Assembly (NCBI GenBank): GCA_039714155.1 | Contig: JBDLJX010000098.1 | Location: forward strand, 1-9,273 | From: SZUA-186 sp039714155 | GTDB taxonomy: Bacteria; Pseudomonadota; Gammaproteobacteria; UBA9214 | Direction: 5' to 3' | Length of the DNA: 9,273 nt | Part shown: positions 1 to 4,815 of the stretch, piece by piece | Position numbering within the stretch: position 1 is the first letter of the stretch | Layout of the letters: every line of letters begins with the position of its first letter | Program-made: the position numbers and the translations under genes | The notes under the pieces: generated by a model | What the model was told of the DNA's origin: nothing | Database searches by the model: none | Seen by the model: only the letters and a program-made list of their open reading frames with translations

Positions 1-105
1 ACCCCTGATAACGTCAAATAGGGCCAAATAGCCCAATTTTATTGGACAGTGTAAGTCGTATAAAAGCATTGAATTACAGTAGGATAGGGCGCTTAGGTTG
101 GAACA
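1..105. other. AT-rich flank outside the att site, no gene
   Basis: No coding region is supported here. The stretch contains a small perfect hairpin, CCAAT-TTT-ATTGG (33-45), and a GGGC/GCCC pair just before it. It may be the end of a neighbouring element or chromosomal flank; the sequence does not decide which. Confidence 0.4.
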
Positions 106-150
106 CTACGAACCAGGCGGTCGGGAGTTCGAATCTCTCCGGGCGCGCCA
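106..150 (+). other. Attachment site: 3' part of tRNA-Arg(ACG)
   Basis: This is the second half of a tRNA gene. The anticodon loop CTACGAA (106-112, anticodon ACG at 108-110) is followed by the 3' anticodon strand CCAGG, a five-base variable loop, the T stem GGGAG/CTCTC around the loop TTCGAAT (128-134), the acceptor 3' strand CGGGCGC, discriminator G and an encoded CCA (148-150). The 5' anticodon strand should be CCTGG, but GAACA is present, and no GCGCCCG acceptor strand or D arm lies upstream. The match therefore begins exactly at the anticodon loop, a usual crossover place for tRNA-directed tyrosine integrases. The adjoining integrase supports an att copy rather than a functional tRNA. 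A decayed tRNA pseudogene is the alternative. Confidence 0.85.
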
Positions 151-165
151 ATCTTCAGTTCTACA

Positions 166-1269
166 TCAAGCGGTTACCGTTTCAGCGGTTGCCGCTTTTT
201 GCTTCAACAACACCAGTGCGGGACTTTTGCGGGAGTTTTCCCCGCACACACGGTTGGCCGCCTCGATCAGGTTCTCCAGTTCAGCTGCCGAGTAGTGCGT
301 GGTGATCCTACCCGACTTGTGTCCCAGCAAGTCCTGCCTGTCCTCGTAACTTACCCCGGCTGCCCGTAAGCGACGGCCAAATGTGTGCTTGAGGTCGTGG
401 ACACGTACCAGCGAGAGATCAGCCCGCTTGCGTGCACTTCGCCACCCCGAGTTGTTCATGGCAGCGATCGGATGGCCGCGATACGTGAACACATATTCAG
501 GGTGCTCACCCCGGACATCCTCGATGACTGACATGGCTACCCGATTGAGTACCAGCAAACGCTCTTCACCATTTTTCACCCGGTCCTCCGGGATGATGAA
601 GACACTGGTCCCCAGCTCGGGAACGGGAACCTCCCATTCCCAGCGCAGGTAACACACTTCCTTGTCCCGCGTACCCGTATTGACCTTGAACAGCGCCATC
701 CGCGCCAGGTGTGAGGGCAGTTCCTTAAACAGCCGCGCCTGTTCTTCCCAGGATAGGGGCCAGGGCTTGCGTGCATCTGTCACCGGCAGCAACTTGATCT
801 TGGGTGGGGTGTGCAACCAGGTGAGGTTGTTCCCATCCAGCCATTCCGATGCTGCCAGATTAAGAATATGCCGTACCACGCCCAGAGCGAGGTTGATGCT
901 CTTGGTCTTGATCCCCTGCTTGCGCCGTGCCTCGATAAAGGGCTGCAGTGTTCCAATGTGAACCGATTCGACCGGCAGGTGGCCGATGTAGGGGTCCAGT
1001 TGTTTCAGGTGCAGCGCGGTATCGGCGATGCGGCGTTTTTGCTGGTTCTCATTCAGGTATCGGGTTGCGGCCCGCCGAAATGCGCGTTTCGGTCTTACTC
1101 CGTAGACGACCGCTTGCCTGACTTCCTCCGTTTTCTTTGCGAGGTATTCTTCCGCCTTTGCGAGGCTGCTTTCTCCAGTGCTTTCGCAAATGCGGATGCC
1201 TCTGATCTGTTTGTCGATGTGCCAGACTCCGTTGCGCTCGTAGAGTCCGGCTGTTCTTTTGCGTCCCAT
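166..1269 (-). CDS. int: Tyrosine recombinase / integrase
   Basis: This 367-residue site-specific tyrosine recombinase would insert and excise the element at the tRNA-Arg site by cutting and rejoining DNA through a phosphotyrosine link. The N-terminal 60 residues look like an arm-binding domain, about 62-150 the helical core-binding domain, and 170-330 the catalytic domain. Visible active-site residues are R201 in NTGTRDKE, K232 in RVKNGEE, H291 in VHDLKHTF, H317 in LLGHKSG and the nucleophile Y326 in THYSAAEL. The second catalytic arginine of the usual HxxR box is lysine (K294), a conservative but notable change. The start is supported by AGGAG seven bases before the ATG. The gene reads toward the att site, ending 15 bp from it. 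Its first 58 codons overlap the upstream small gene. Confidence 0.95.
   Translation of the reverse strand: MGRKRTAGLYERNGVWHIDKQIRGIRICESTGESSLAKAEEYLAKKTEEVRQAVVYGVRPKRAFRRAATRYLNENQQKRRIADTALHLKQLDPYIGHLPVESVHIGTLQPFIEARRKQGIKTKSINLALGVVRHILNLAASEWLDGNNLTWLHTPPKIKLLPVTDARKPWPLSWEEQARLFKELPSHLARMALFKVNTGTRDKEVCYLRWEWEVPVPELGTSVFIIPEDRVKNGEERLLVLNRVAMSVIEDVRGEHPEYVFTYRGHPIAAMNNSGWRSARKRADLSLVRVHDLKHTFGRRLRAAGVSYEDRQDLLGHKSGRITTHYSAAELENLIEAANRVCGENSRKSPALVLLKQKAATAETVTA
184..200 (+). terminator. Short hairpin plus T-run, possible terminator
   Basis: AGCGG-TTG-CCGCT is followed by five T residues on the plus strand, immediately downstream of the tRNA fragment. The stem is only 5 bp and lies inside the 3' end of the integrase gene, so this is weak. 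It could stop transcription coming from the tRNA side. The second arm belongs to a near-direct repeat, AGCGGTTACCG (169-179) and AGCGGTTGCCG (184-194). Confidence 0.25.
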
Positions 1270-1493
1270 GTCAATTCTCCTCTGAGTTGACCGGAACGCC
1301 CGTTGCGGGACTTATATTGGTCTACCCAGGCATCCAGATCAAGGCGATCAAAGGCAATACCCTGTATTCCGATGCGAATTTCAACGAGATACGGCCGTAC
1401 CTCGGCGTTAAAGCGGTTCCGATCCATGCCCAGATAGGCGGGCGCGTCCCGGAAGCGGAGCAGTCGTGGGGTGATGGGGCTGTGTTGTTTCAT
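1095..1493 (-). CDS. Excisionase-like HTH DNA-binding protein
   Basis: A small protein (132 residues from the ATG at 1493) encoded just upstream of the integrase, where recombination directionality factors usually sit. Its N-terminal third, with LLRFRDAPAYLGMDRNRF and then IAFDRLDLDAWVDQYK, has the layout of AlpA/MerR-like excisionases: a helix-turn-helix, a short wing, and an acidic-tryptophan helix. The C-terminal part is serine-, lysine- and arginine-rich and strongly basic. The frame stays open for 175 bp inside the integrase gene. The 1493 start keeps the conserved part and leaves the inverted repeat at 1551-1604 untranslated; GTG 1559 and ATG 1535 are in-frame alternatives, and none has a clear Shine-Dalgarno. 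Role as excisionase or repressor of int is inferred from position and fold. Confidence 0.7.
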   Translation of the reverse strand: MKQHSPITPRLLRFRDAPAYLGMDRNRFNAEVRPYLVEIRIGIQGIAFDRLDLDAWVDQYKSRNGRSGQLRGELTWDAKEQPDSTSATESGTSTNRSEASAFAKALEKAASQRRKNTSQRKRRKSGKRSSTE

Positions 1494-1550
1494 TAAAGGT
1501 TGTATTGCATCGAGTGTTAACCAGCGGTTGATCATAGCTACGAGTCGGTT

Positions 1551-1604
1551 CGGAATCACGCTCGAAAGGTGGGCTCAAAAGGCGAGCTTTCGAGCATGAT
1601 TCCG
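1551..1604. repeat. 18-bp inverted repeat, 17/18 match
   Basis: CGGAATCACGCTCGAAAG (1551-1568) and CTTTCGAGCATGATTCCG (1587-1604) are inverted repeats with one mismatch, separated by 18 bases that hold a further GCTC/GAGC pair. The repeat sits in the leader of the xis-like gene. It could be a binding site for a dimeric or tetrameric regulator or recombination protein, or form an RNA hairpin in the leftward transcript; it lacks a T-run, so it is not a typical terminator. Confidence 0.8.
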
Positions 1605-1720
1605 TGCACACGTGATGGCAAGCTGATGTGTTCACAAGTAACCACTGGAGAGCACAGATTGCCACACATCGCGTGCATGTCACGGACACTAACACCGGAC
1701 AAATCGCAAAATCAAAGGAT

Positions 1721-1735
1721 AAATGTTTAGCAAAA
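1721..1735 (-). repeat. Copy 1 of the TTTTGCTAAACATTT motif
   Basis: On the minus strand this reads TTTTGCTAAACATTT, matching 3228-3243 over all 15 bases. It is the leftmost copy and the only inverted one. Confidence 0.65.
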
Positions 1736-1783
1736 CGGTAATGTTTTTTGCCTGTTTTTAGCTGTGAAGTCATAACGTATCCA

Positions 1784-1817
1784 GTCATTGCGAGGAACGC
1801 AGTGACGAAGCAATCTC
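1784..1817. repeat. REP-like dispersed palindromic repeat
   Basis: The segment starts GTCATTGCGAG and ends GAAGCAATCTC, with ATTGC/GCAAT closing a stem. From memory this is very close to an intergenic palindromic repeat scattered in many unrelated bacterial genomes. Its identity is recalled, not searched. A single copy is seen here. Confidence 0.6.
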
Positions 1818-1902
1818 TAAAAAGTAATTGAACATGAATGAAAAAGATTGCAGGTAATGACAGGGGTATTTGCTAAAAAACGCAGCCGATTTACTTCGCA
1901 CA

Positions 1903-1930
1903 TTGCTAAACATTTTGTTCTGGAAAATGT
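1903..1930 (+). promoter_or_regulatory. Motif copy 2 overlapping an operator-like palindrome
   Basis: TTGCTAAACATTTT (1903-1916) is the second copy of the recurring motif. Its end forms the left arm of a perfect palindrome, ACATTTT-gttctgg-AAAATGT (1910-1930), 55 bp before the HTH gene start. A partial copy, TTTGCTAAA, lies at 1869-1877. Position and symmetry suggest an operator for the small HTH protein or another element regulator. Confidence 0.5.
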
Positions 1931-1985
1931 GTGATGCGTTATGCAATCTCGTGTCTCCAGGTCAAACACAAGGAGAACACAGACT

Positions 1986-2237
1986 ATGCAAGAGCAAATC
2001 AACACCAGTGCGGTAACACTGGAGAATCAACTAACGGAACGCTTCGGCCTGCTGTTGTCGCAGACGCAACTGGCGGAACTACTCGGTCGTACCACAGGTG
2101 GCCTGCGCTACAGCCTCTGTTACCCGAGTGACCAGAGCACGCGCGCGCTCAAGGCCTGCGGCCGCAAGATAGGCCGTCGCGTGTATTACCCGGCCTCAGA
2201 GGTCGCCAGGGTCATCATCGGTAATGGTGACGTATGA
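1986..2237 (+). CDS. Small HTH regulator
   Basis: An 83-residue protein with the signature of small plasmid and element regulators: TERFGLLLSQTQLAELLGRT (residues 17-36) resembles a helix-turn-helix with the recognition helix near TQLAELLGR, followed by GRRVYYPASEVARVI (63-77), the wing and last helix typical of MerR-like/HTH_17 proteins. It has no enzymatic motif. ATG 1986 is chosen because AGGAGA lies nine bases before it; an upstream in-frame ATG at 1941 lacks a ribosome site. Its stop overlaps the start of the next gene by ATGA, indicating translational coupling. It probably binds DNA to control, or assist, the replication-like gene; the palindrome at 1910-1930 is a candidate target. No specific family name can be assigned with certainty. 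Confidence 0.8.
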   Translation: MQEQINTSAVTLENQLTERFGLLLSQTQLAELLGRTTGGLRYSLCYPSDQSTRALKACGRKIGRRVYYPASEVARVIIGNGDV

Positions 2238-2992
2238 GCAACACCATTATCCGTGCCCCGCGCCGTGACCGGTTCGTTATCATCGATCAGCACGCCATTG
2301 AGGATAACCGCCTGTCCTGGGCGGCCAGGGGCCTGCTCGGCTACCTGCTGTCCCGACCGGACGACTGGAAGGTGCTGGTCAACGACCTGCGCAAACGTGG
2401 CGACCTGGGGCGCGACGGTATCTACAAGCTGCTCAAGGAACTCCGCACGGTGGGCTATGCACGCTATGTACGCCTGCGTGATCGGTTCGGCCGCATCCGG
2501 GGCGGCTTCTACATTATTCGGGAAATCGCGGATTTACCGTATCCGGAATTGCCGGATACGGCTGAGCCACAAACGGCTGAACCGGGTCCGGCAAACCCGG
2601 GCGCATTACCTACTACTGATTTAGACCTAAGAAGGACTACTACTACAACACCGACTATTACCAAAGAGCGTAGTAGTAGTGAAAATGAAAAAAGCGTTGT
2701 GGGATTCGTCTTCTGGGTGCCGGATGAGCTCCAGGATGCGGCCCTGAAAATAGTGGCCGGGCTCAGCCCTGCCGAGGGACAAATTGTGATCGATGAATGG
2801 GCCGGTTGCATGGCGGCCGAGTTTATCGACATCTCGCCGCTCGGCTACCTGCAAGCCATGGTCAGGCGGTATCTGGAAGGCAAACTCACGTTGGCGTTTG
2901 CAAAGGACATCGCCGACATACGGACGAGACCGCTCGATCAACCCTACAGCACCGACGATGAAATTTGCGAGGCCGATTGCGGCGAAGACTAA
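2234..2992 (+). CDS. Winged-helix replication initiator-like protein
   Basis: A 252-residue protein. Residues about 12-98 (DRFVIIDQHAIEDNRLSWAA, then LLGYLLSRPDDW and LGRDGIYKLLKELRTVGY) look like the winged-helix domain found in RepA/DnaD/phage O-type initiators and element replication proteins. Residues about 101-153 are a proline- and threonine-rich linker. Residues 155-225 form a smaller, mostly helical C-terminal domain (FVFWVPDELQD, GYLQAMVRRYLEGK), which may recruit partners such as the host helicase or its loader. The gene starts within the stop of the HTH gene. The linker DNA holds several inverted repeats. Replication of an excised circular form is the inferred role. A plain transcription regulator is the alternative, since no catalytic motif is visible. 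Confidence 0.75.
   Translation: MSNTIIRAPRRDRFVIIDQHAIEDNRLSWAARGLLGYLLSRPDDWKVLVNDLRKRGDLGRDGIYKLLKELRTVGYARYVRLRDRFGRIRGGFYIIREIADLPYPELPDTAEPQTAEPGPANPGALPTTDLDLRRTTTTTPTITKERSSSENEKSVVGFVFWVPDELQDAALKIVAGLSPAEGQIVIDEWAGCMAAEFIDISPLGYLQAMVRRYLEGKLTLAFAKDIADIRTRPLDQPYSTDDEICEADCGED
2537..2680. repeat. Cluster of inverted repeats inside the rep-like gene
   Basis: Within the linker-coding segment are a perfect 10-bp inverted repeat CCGTATCCGG/CCGGATACGG with a five-base gap (2537-2561), a direct repeat ACGGCTGAGCC/ACGGCTGAACC 15 bp apart (2558-2583), a 6-bp pair CCGGGT/ACCCGG (2582-2600), and a perfect 11-bp inverted repeat ACTACTACTAC/GTAGTAGTAGT (2636-2646 and 2670-2680). Phage lambda carries its origin inside the O initiator gene, between its two domains. 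The same layout here makes an embedded origin a reasonable guess. Confidence 0.6.
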
Positions 2993-3086
2993 TGCACCCT
3001 GCACGCACCGAAGGCTGCCCGATACAACACAATGCAACCTGTGTGACAGGCCATAGCCTGGCGCACGCGTTGCTCCGTGCGAGCGG

Positions 3087-3123
3087 CCGTGTCACTACAC
3101 AGCGCAGCGCGGTAGTGACACGG
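3087..3123. repeat. Perfect 12-bp inverted repeat after the rep-like gene
   Basis: CCGTGTCACTAC (3087-3098) and GTAGTGACACGG (3112-3123) flank a 13-base GC-rich gap. It lies 95 bp after the rep-like stop codon and has no T-run, so a rho-independent terminator is less likely than a protein-binding or replication-linked site. Confidence 0.75.
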
Positions 3124-3128
3124 TCGCA

Positions 3129-3174
3129 AAGTCCTGTAGTCGCAAGGACTTCCGGTCGACTTTGTCAGTGACAA
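3129..3174. repeat. Two further palindromes: AAGTCCT/AGGACTT and TTGTCAGTGACAA
   Basis: AAGTCCT (3129-3135) pairs with AGGACTT (3145-3151) over nine bases, and TTGTCA-G-TGACAA (3162-3174) is a 13-base odd palindrome. The GTGACA hexamer of the latter also occurs at 3116-3121, just above, and AGTGACA recurs at 3247-3253, suggesting half-sites of one binding protein. Confidence 0.55.
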
Positions 3175-3227
3175 GCGGGTTATGTGTTCTTGTTCACGCG
3201 CGATTCAATGGAAAATATCTTGATGAC

Positions 3228-3243
3228 TTTTGCTAAACATTTT
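3228..3243 (+). repeat. Copy 3 of the TTTTGCTAAACATTTT motif
   Basis: The longest copy reads TTTTGCTAAACATTTT. It matches the inverted copy at 1721-1735 and the direct copy at 1903-1916. A TGGAAAAT stands before it (3209-3216) and after the copy at 1903 (1922-1928 region), so the local context is partly shared too. Confidence 0.65.
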
Positions 3244-3411
3244 CCCAGTGACAGATCGGATATGAATTTGTATACTTCATATCGAAGACCAGTTTTATCC
3301 GTGGCCACTACGGTAAAGTGGCAACAGAGCGCACTCGGATCCTGCAACGCGCAGCGGCGAAAGCCGTGGATCCATCTTCAAAATCTCACGCACAGCGTGA
3401 ACACGCCAGAG

Positions 3412-3421
3412 CCTGATCAGG
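3412..3421. repeat. Palindrome CCTGATCAGG
   Basis: A perfect 10-bp palindrome. Related ones occur at 3610-3625 (TGCCTGA-ga-TCAGGCA) and 3827-3834 (CTGATCAG), all within the gene-poor stretch, which suggests a shared site. Confidence 0.4.
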
Positions 3422-3522
3422 GCATGGCTTCAACTCTCGTGAACTGGAGACAAACGGGCCGTTGTGTCTGGCCGTTGCCAATCCACATTTCTCAAACCCG
3501 CGGGAATTTTCCGCATCACTCA

Positions 3523-3530
3523 AAGGAGGT
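3523..3530 (+). promoter_or_regulatory. Perfect Shine-Dalgarno AAGGAGGT with no obvious gene
   Basis: The site is fully complementary to the 16S rRNA tail. The best-placed start is TTG at 3535, opening a 34-codon frame ending at 3639. Without a supporting protein signal this may be chance or an unrecognised small ORF. Confidence 0.35.
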
Positions 3531-3534
3531 GTTA

Positions 3535-3639
3535 TTGACGTACTTTAATGCAGCCCCGTTAAGGGCAGGTTGGATAGGGCGGTCGATTCCCCACAGGGAT
3601 AACCCGCGTTGCCTGAGATCAGGCACATTCAGGCTGTAG
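3535..3639 (+). CDS. Candidate 34-residue small ORF
   Basis: The frame starts with TTG five bases after the end of GGAGG, begins MTYFNAAPLRAGW and ends CLRSGTFRL. It has no motif, signal peptide or membrane segment I recognise. The only support is the ideal ribosome-binding sequence. The same frame extends upstream to 3184, but that part has an uncharacteristic composition for a protein. Most likely not real. Confidence 0.15.
   Translation: MTYFNAAPLRAGWIGRSIPHRDNPRCLRSGTFRL
3610..3625. repeat. Palindrome TGCCTGA-ga-TCAGGCA
   Basis: Seven-base arms around a two-base centre. The CCTGA/TCAGG arms are the same as in the palindrome at 3412-3421. Confidence 0.45.
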
Positions 3640-3766
3640 GGATTGGTGTCCCACGGCAGTTACCGCACAAGCGGACCGCTATGGCTACTGCCATACGGTT
3701 GCCACAAACACTTACCAGAGTTATCAGCACCGGAAAGGCCTGAACTACAACCTTCAATAAAGTGGC

Positions 3767-3801
3767 GTGAGTGACTTGCATGGGGTGTTCAAGTGAGTCA
3801 C
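3767..3801. promoter_or_regulatory. Imperfect inverted repeat before the phosphoesterase
   Basis: GTGAGTGACTTG (3767-3778) and CAAGTGAGTCAC (3790-3801) are inverted repeats matching at 10 of 12 positions across 11 bases; the right arm is itself part of the odd palindrome AGTGA-G-TCACT (3792-3802). It lies about 50 bp before the phosphoesterase start, so an operator is possible. Confidence 0.4.
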
Positions 3802-3852
3802 TGCCCACTACCATCAGAATCAGGCCCTGATCAGCCATAGAAATGGTGAACA

Positions 3853-4596
3853 GTGAAACTCCATATCCTGAATGACCTGCACATCGAGTTCGAGGATTTC
3901 GAACCGCCGGCAACCGATGCCGACGTCGTCATCCTGGCGGGCGACATCGGTGTGGGGATGGGTGGCCTGCATTGGGCGGAGAAGCGATTCCCGGACAGGC
4001 CTGTGATCTACGTGCCTGGTAACCACGAGTTCTACCATCACGACATCGTCCTGATCGATGAACTGAAGACCCAGGCACCGAACCATATCCACGTCCTGAA
4101 CGACGACCCGGTCATCATCGACGGGGTACGATTCCTGGGCAGTATTCTGTGGACCGACTTCGCCCTGTTCGGTGAGGCAGACAAGTTCTTTGCCATGCAG
4201 ACAGCACGGCAGCGGATGACGGATTTTTCCATCATCCAGAACCAGGGCCGGCCGTTCACCCCTGAGGATGCTATACGGCTGCACACCGCCAGCCGGGACT
4301 GGTTGTCAGTGATGCTGGCCGAGCCCTTCGACGGCAAGACCGTGGTGGTGACCCACCATGCCCCGTCATCGCAATCGGTGCATCCAAGGTATGCCCGTGA
4401 CCTACTGACCCCGGCCTTCGCCAGCAACCTGGAGGATCTCATGGAGGGTGACCGGGCAGCGTTGTGGGTCCATGGCCATATGCACGAATCATTCGACTAC
4501 GAGGTCTATGGCACCCGGGTGGTCTGCAACCCTCGGGGGTACGCGCCGGAGGCGCTGAACCCGGATTTCAGGCCGGACTGGGTCCTGAAAGTCTAG
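3853..4596 (+). CDS. Calcineurin-like metallophosphoesterase
   Basis: A 247-residue cytoplasmic protein with the complete metal-binding set of the calcineurin-like family: D8 and H10 in LNDLHIEFE, D31 in ILAGDIGVG, N57 and H58 in VPGNHEFY, H168 in VTHHAPS, and H209 and H211 in VHGHMHESF. These residues bind two metal ions and hydrolyse phosphomono- or diesters; the substrate cannot be read from sequence. A conserved NPRGY follows at 227-231. There is no signal peptide. The start is GTG at 3853, directly before MKLHILNDLH, the normal beginning of the family, though its ribosome site is weak. It stands alone, with 219 bp before hipB. It may be cargo unrelated to HipBA, or process a nucleotide or nucleic acid in a defence setting; the latter is speculation. 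Confidence 0.92.
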   Translation: MKLHILNDLHIEFEDFEPPATDADVVILAGDIGVGMGGLHWAEKRFPDRPVIYVPGNHEFYHHDIVLIDELKTQAPNHIHVLNDDPVIIDGVRFLGSILWTDFALFGEADKFFAMQTARQRMTDFSIIQNQGRPFTPEDAIRLHTASRDWLSVMLAEPFDGKTVVVTHHAPSSQSVHPRYARDLLTPAFASNLEDLMEGDRAALWVHGHMHESFDYEVYGTRVVCNPRGYAPEALNPDFRPDWVLKV

Positions 4597-4631
4597 GGCC
4601 GGATTGCGAATGGGCTGTGTTTGTTGGTCAT

Positions 4632-4694
4632 TTTTCGACATCAGACCTGAAAATGGCGCACTTTTCGATCATAGCGAAAGATTTTCGACATTCA
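4632..4694 (+). repeat. Three TTTTCGA repeats, possible IS21-type end remnant
   Basis: TTTTCGACATCA (4632), TTTTCGATCAT (4662) and TTTTCGACATTCA (4682) recur within 63 bp, 30 and 20 bp apart. Repeated short boxes of this kind are found at the ends of IS21-family elements, where the transposase binds. No transposase gene is nearby, so this would be a remnant; operator repeats for hipBA are the alternative. Confidence 0.35.
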
Positions 4695-4749
4695 TCCCAG
4701 ACTTCCGGGTCAGATCGGAACGTTGTTAATATCCGATCTAACGTATATA

Positions 4750-4789
4750 TTGACATTATCTGCCTAAGCGTATATATAGTGAATATACG
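4750..4789 (+). promoter_or_regulatory. hipBA promoter with overlapping operator
   Basis: A consensus -35 TTGACA (4750-4755) is followed after 17 bases by TATATA (4773-4778); TATAGT (4775-4780) is a second -10 choice. A perfect inverted repeat CGTATAT-atagtga-ATATACG (4769-4789) covers the -10, and the left half recurs as ACGTATATAT at 4741-4750. HipB-type antitoxins repress their own operon by binding such palindromes, so this is the likely autoregulatory operator. Confidence 0.7.
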
Positions 4790-4815
4790 TCATATCGTAT
4801 AAACAGGAAAAGGCG

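Larger units (their letters stand above)
1494..1985. other. Regulatory stretch between xis-like and HTH genes
   Basis: This divergent intergenic region has no convincing gene. It contains the 54-bp inverted repeat (1551-1604), a REP-like dispersed repeat (1784-1817), copies of the TTGCTAAACATTTT motif in both orientations, and an operator-like palindrome (1910-1930). It separates the leftward int/xis unit from the rightward HTH/rep unit, so promoters for both should lie here; I could not fix a convincing -35/-10 pair for either. Confidence 0.6.
2993..3852. other. 860-bp palindrome-rich region without a convincing gene
   Basis: No open frame here has the composition or motifs of a real protein. 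The stretch is full of short stem-forming sequences: CAGGC/GCCTG (3047-3060), the 12-bp pair at 3087-3123, AAGTCCT/AGGACTT (3129-3151), GCCACT/AGTGGC (3304-3322), TCACGC/GCGTGA (3386-3400), GCGTG/CACGC (3395-3406), CCGC/GCGG (3663-3674) and TATGGC/GCCATA (3680-3695). It separates the rep-like gene from the cargo. An origin, partition or resolution site, or a structured RNA, are possible; a boundary between core and swapped cargo is also likely. Confidence 0.6.

Noticed and set aside
82..105. GGATAGGGCG resembling a tRNA D arm before the tRNA fragment
   Set aside because: It is 9 bases too far from the anticodon loop, does not pair, and the same 10-mer occurs at 3572-3581 in unrelated sequence. 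Chance or a degraded tRNA cannot be separated, so it is not called.
811..1290. 159-codon plus-strand open frame opposite the integrase
   Set aside because: It lies wholly antisense to the integrase, whose catalytic motifs are clear, and shows no protein pattern of its own.
2606..2680. ACT/AGT trinucleotide runs as a simple microsatellite or CRISPR
   Set aside because: The runs are short and arranged as an inverted repeat, not as a tandem array; there are no regularly spaced repeats and spacers anywhere in the window.
3184..3639. 151-codon plus-strand open frame
   Set aside because: Amino-acid composition is atypical (many W, H, R, C, no domain pattern), the start lacks a ribosome site, and the frame crosses several hairpins. 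Only the 34-codon end after an ideal Shine-Dalgarno is kept as a low-confidence possibility.
3677..3687. CCGCTATGGCT shared with the IS tail near 9220
   Set aside because: An 11-base match without further similarity on either side; no IS end is recognisable at this place.
3820..4284. Antisense frame over the metallophosphoesterase
   Set aside because: The plus-strand frame carries all metal-binding motifs; the antisense frame has none.
4566..4590. TTTCAGG/CCTGAAA hairpin at the end of the phosphoesterase gene as a terminator
   Set aside because: It lies inside the coding sequence and has no T-run.
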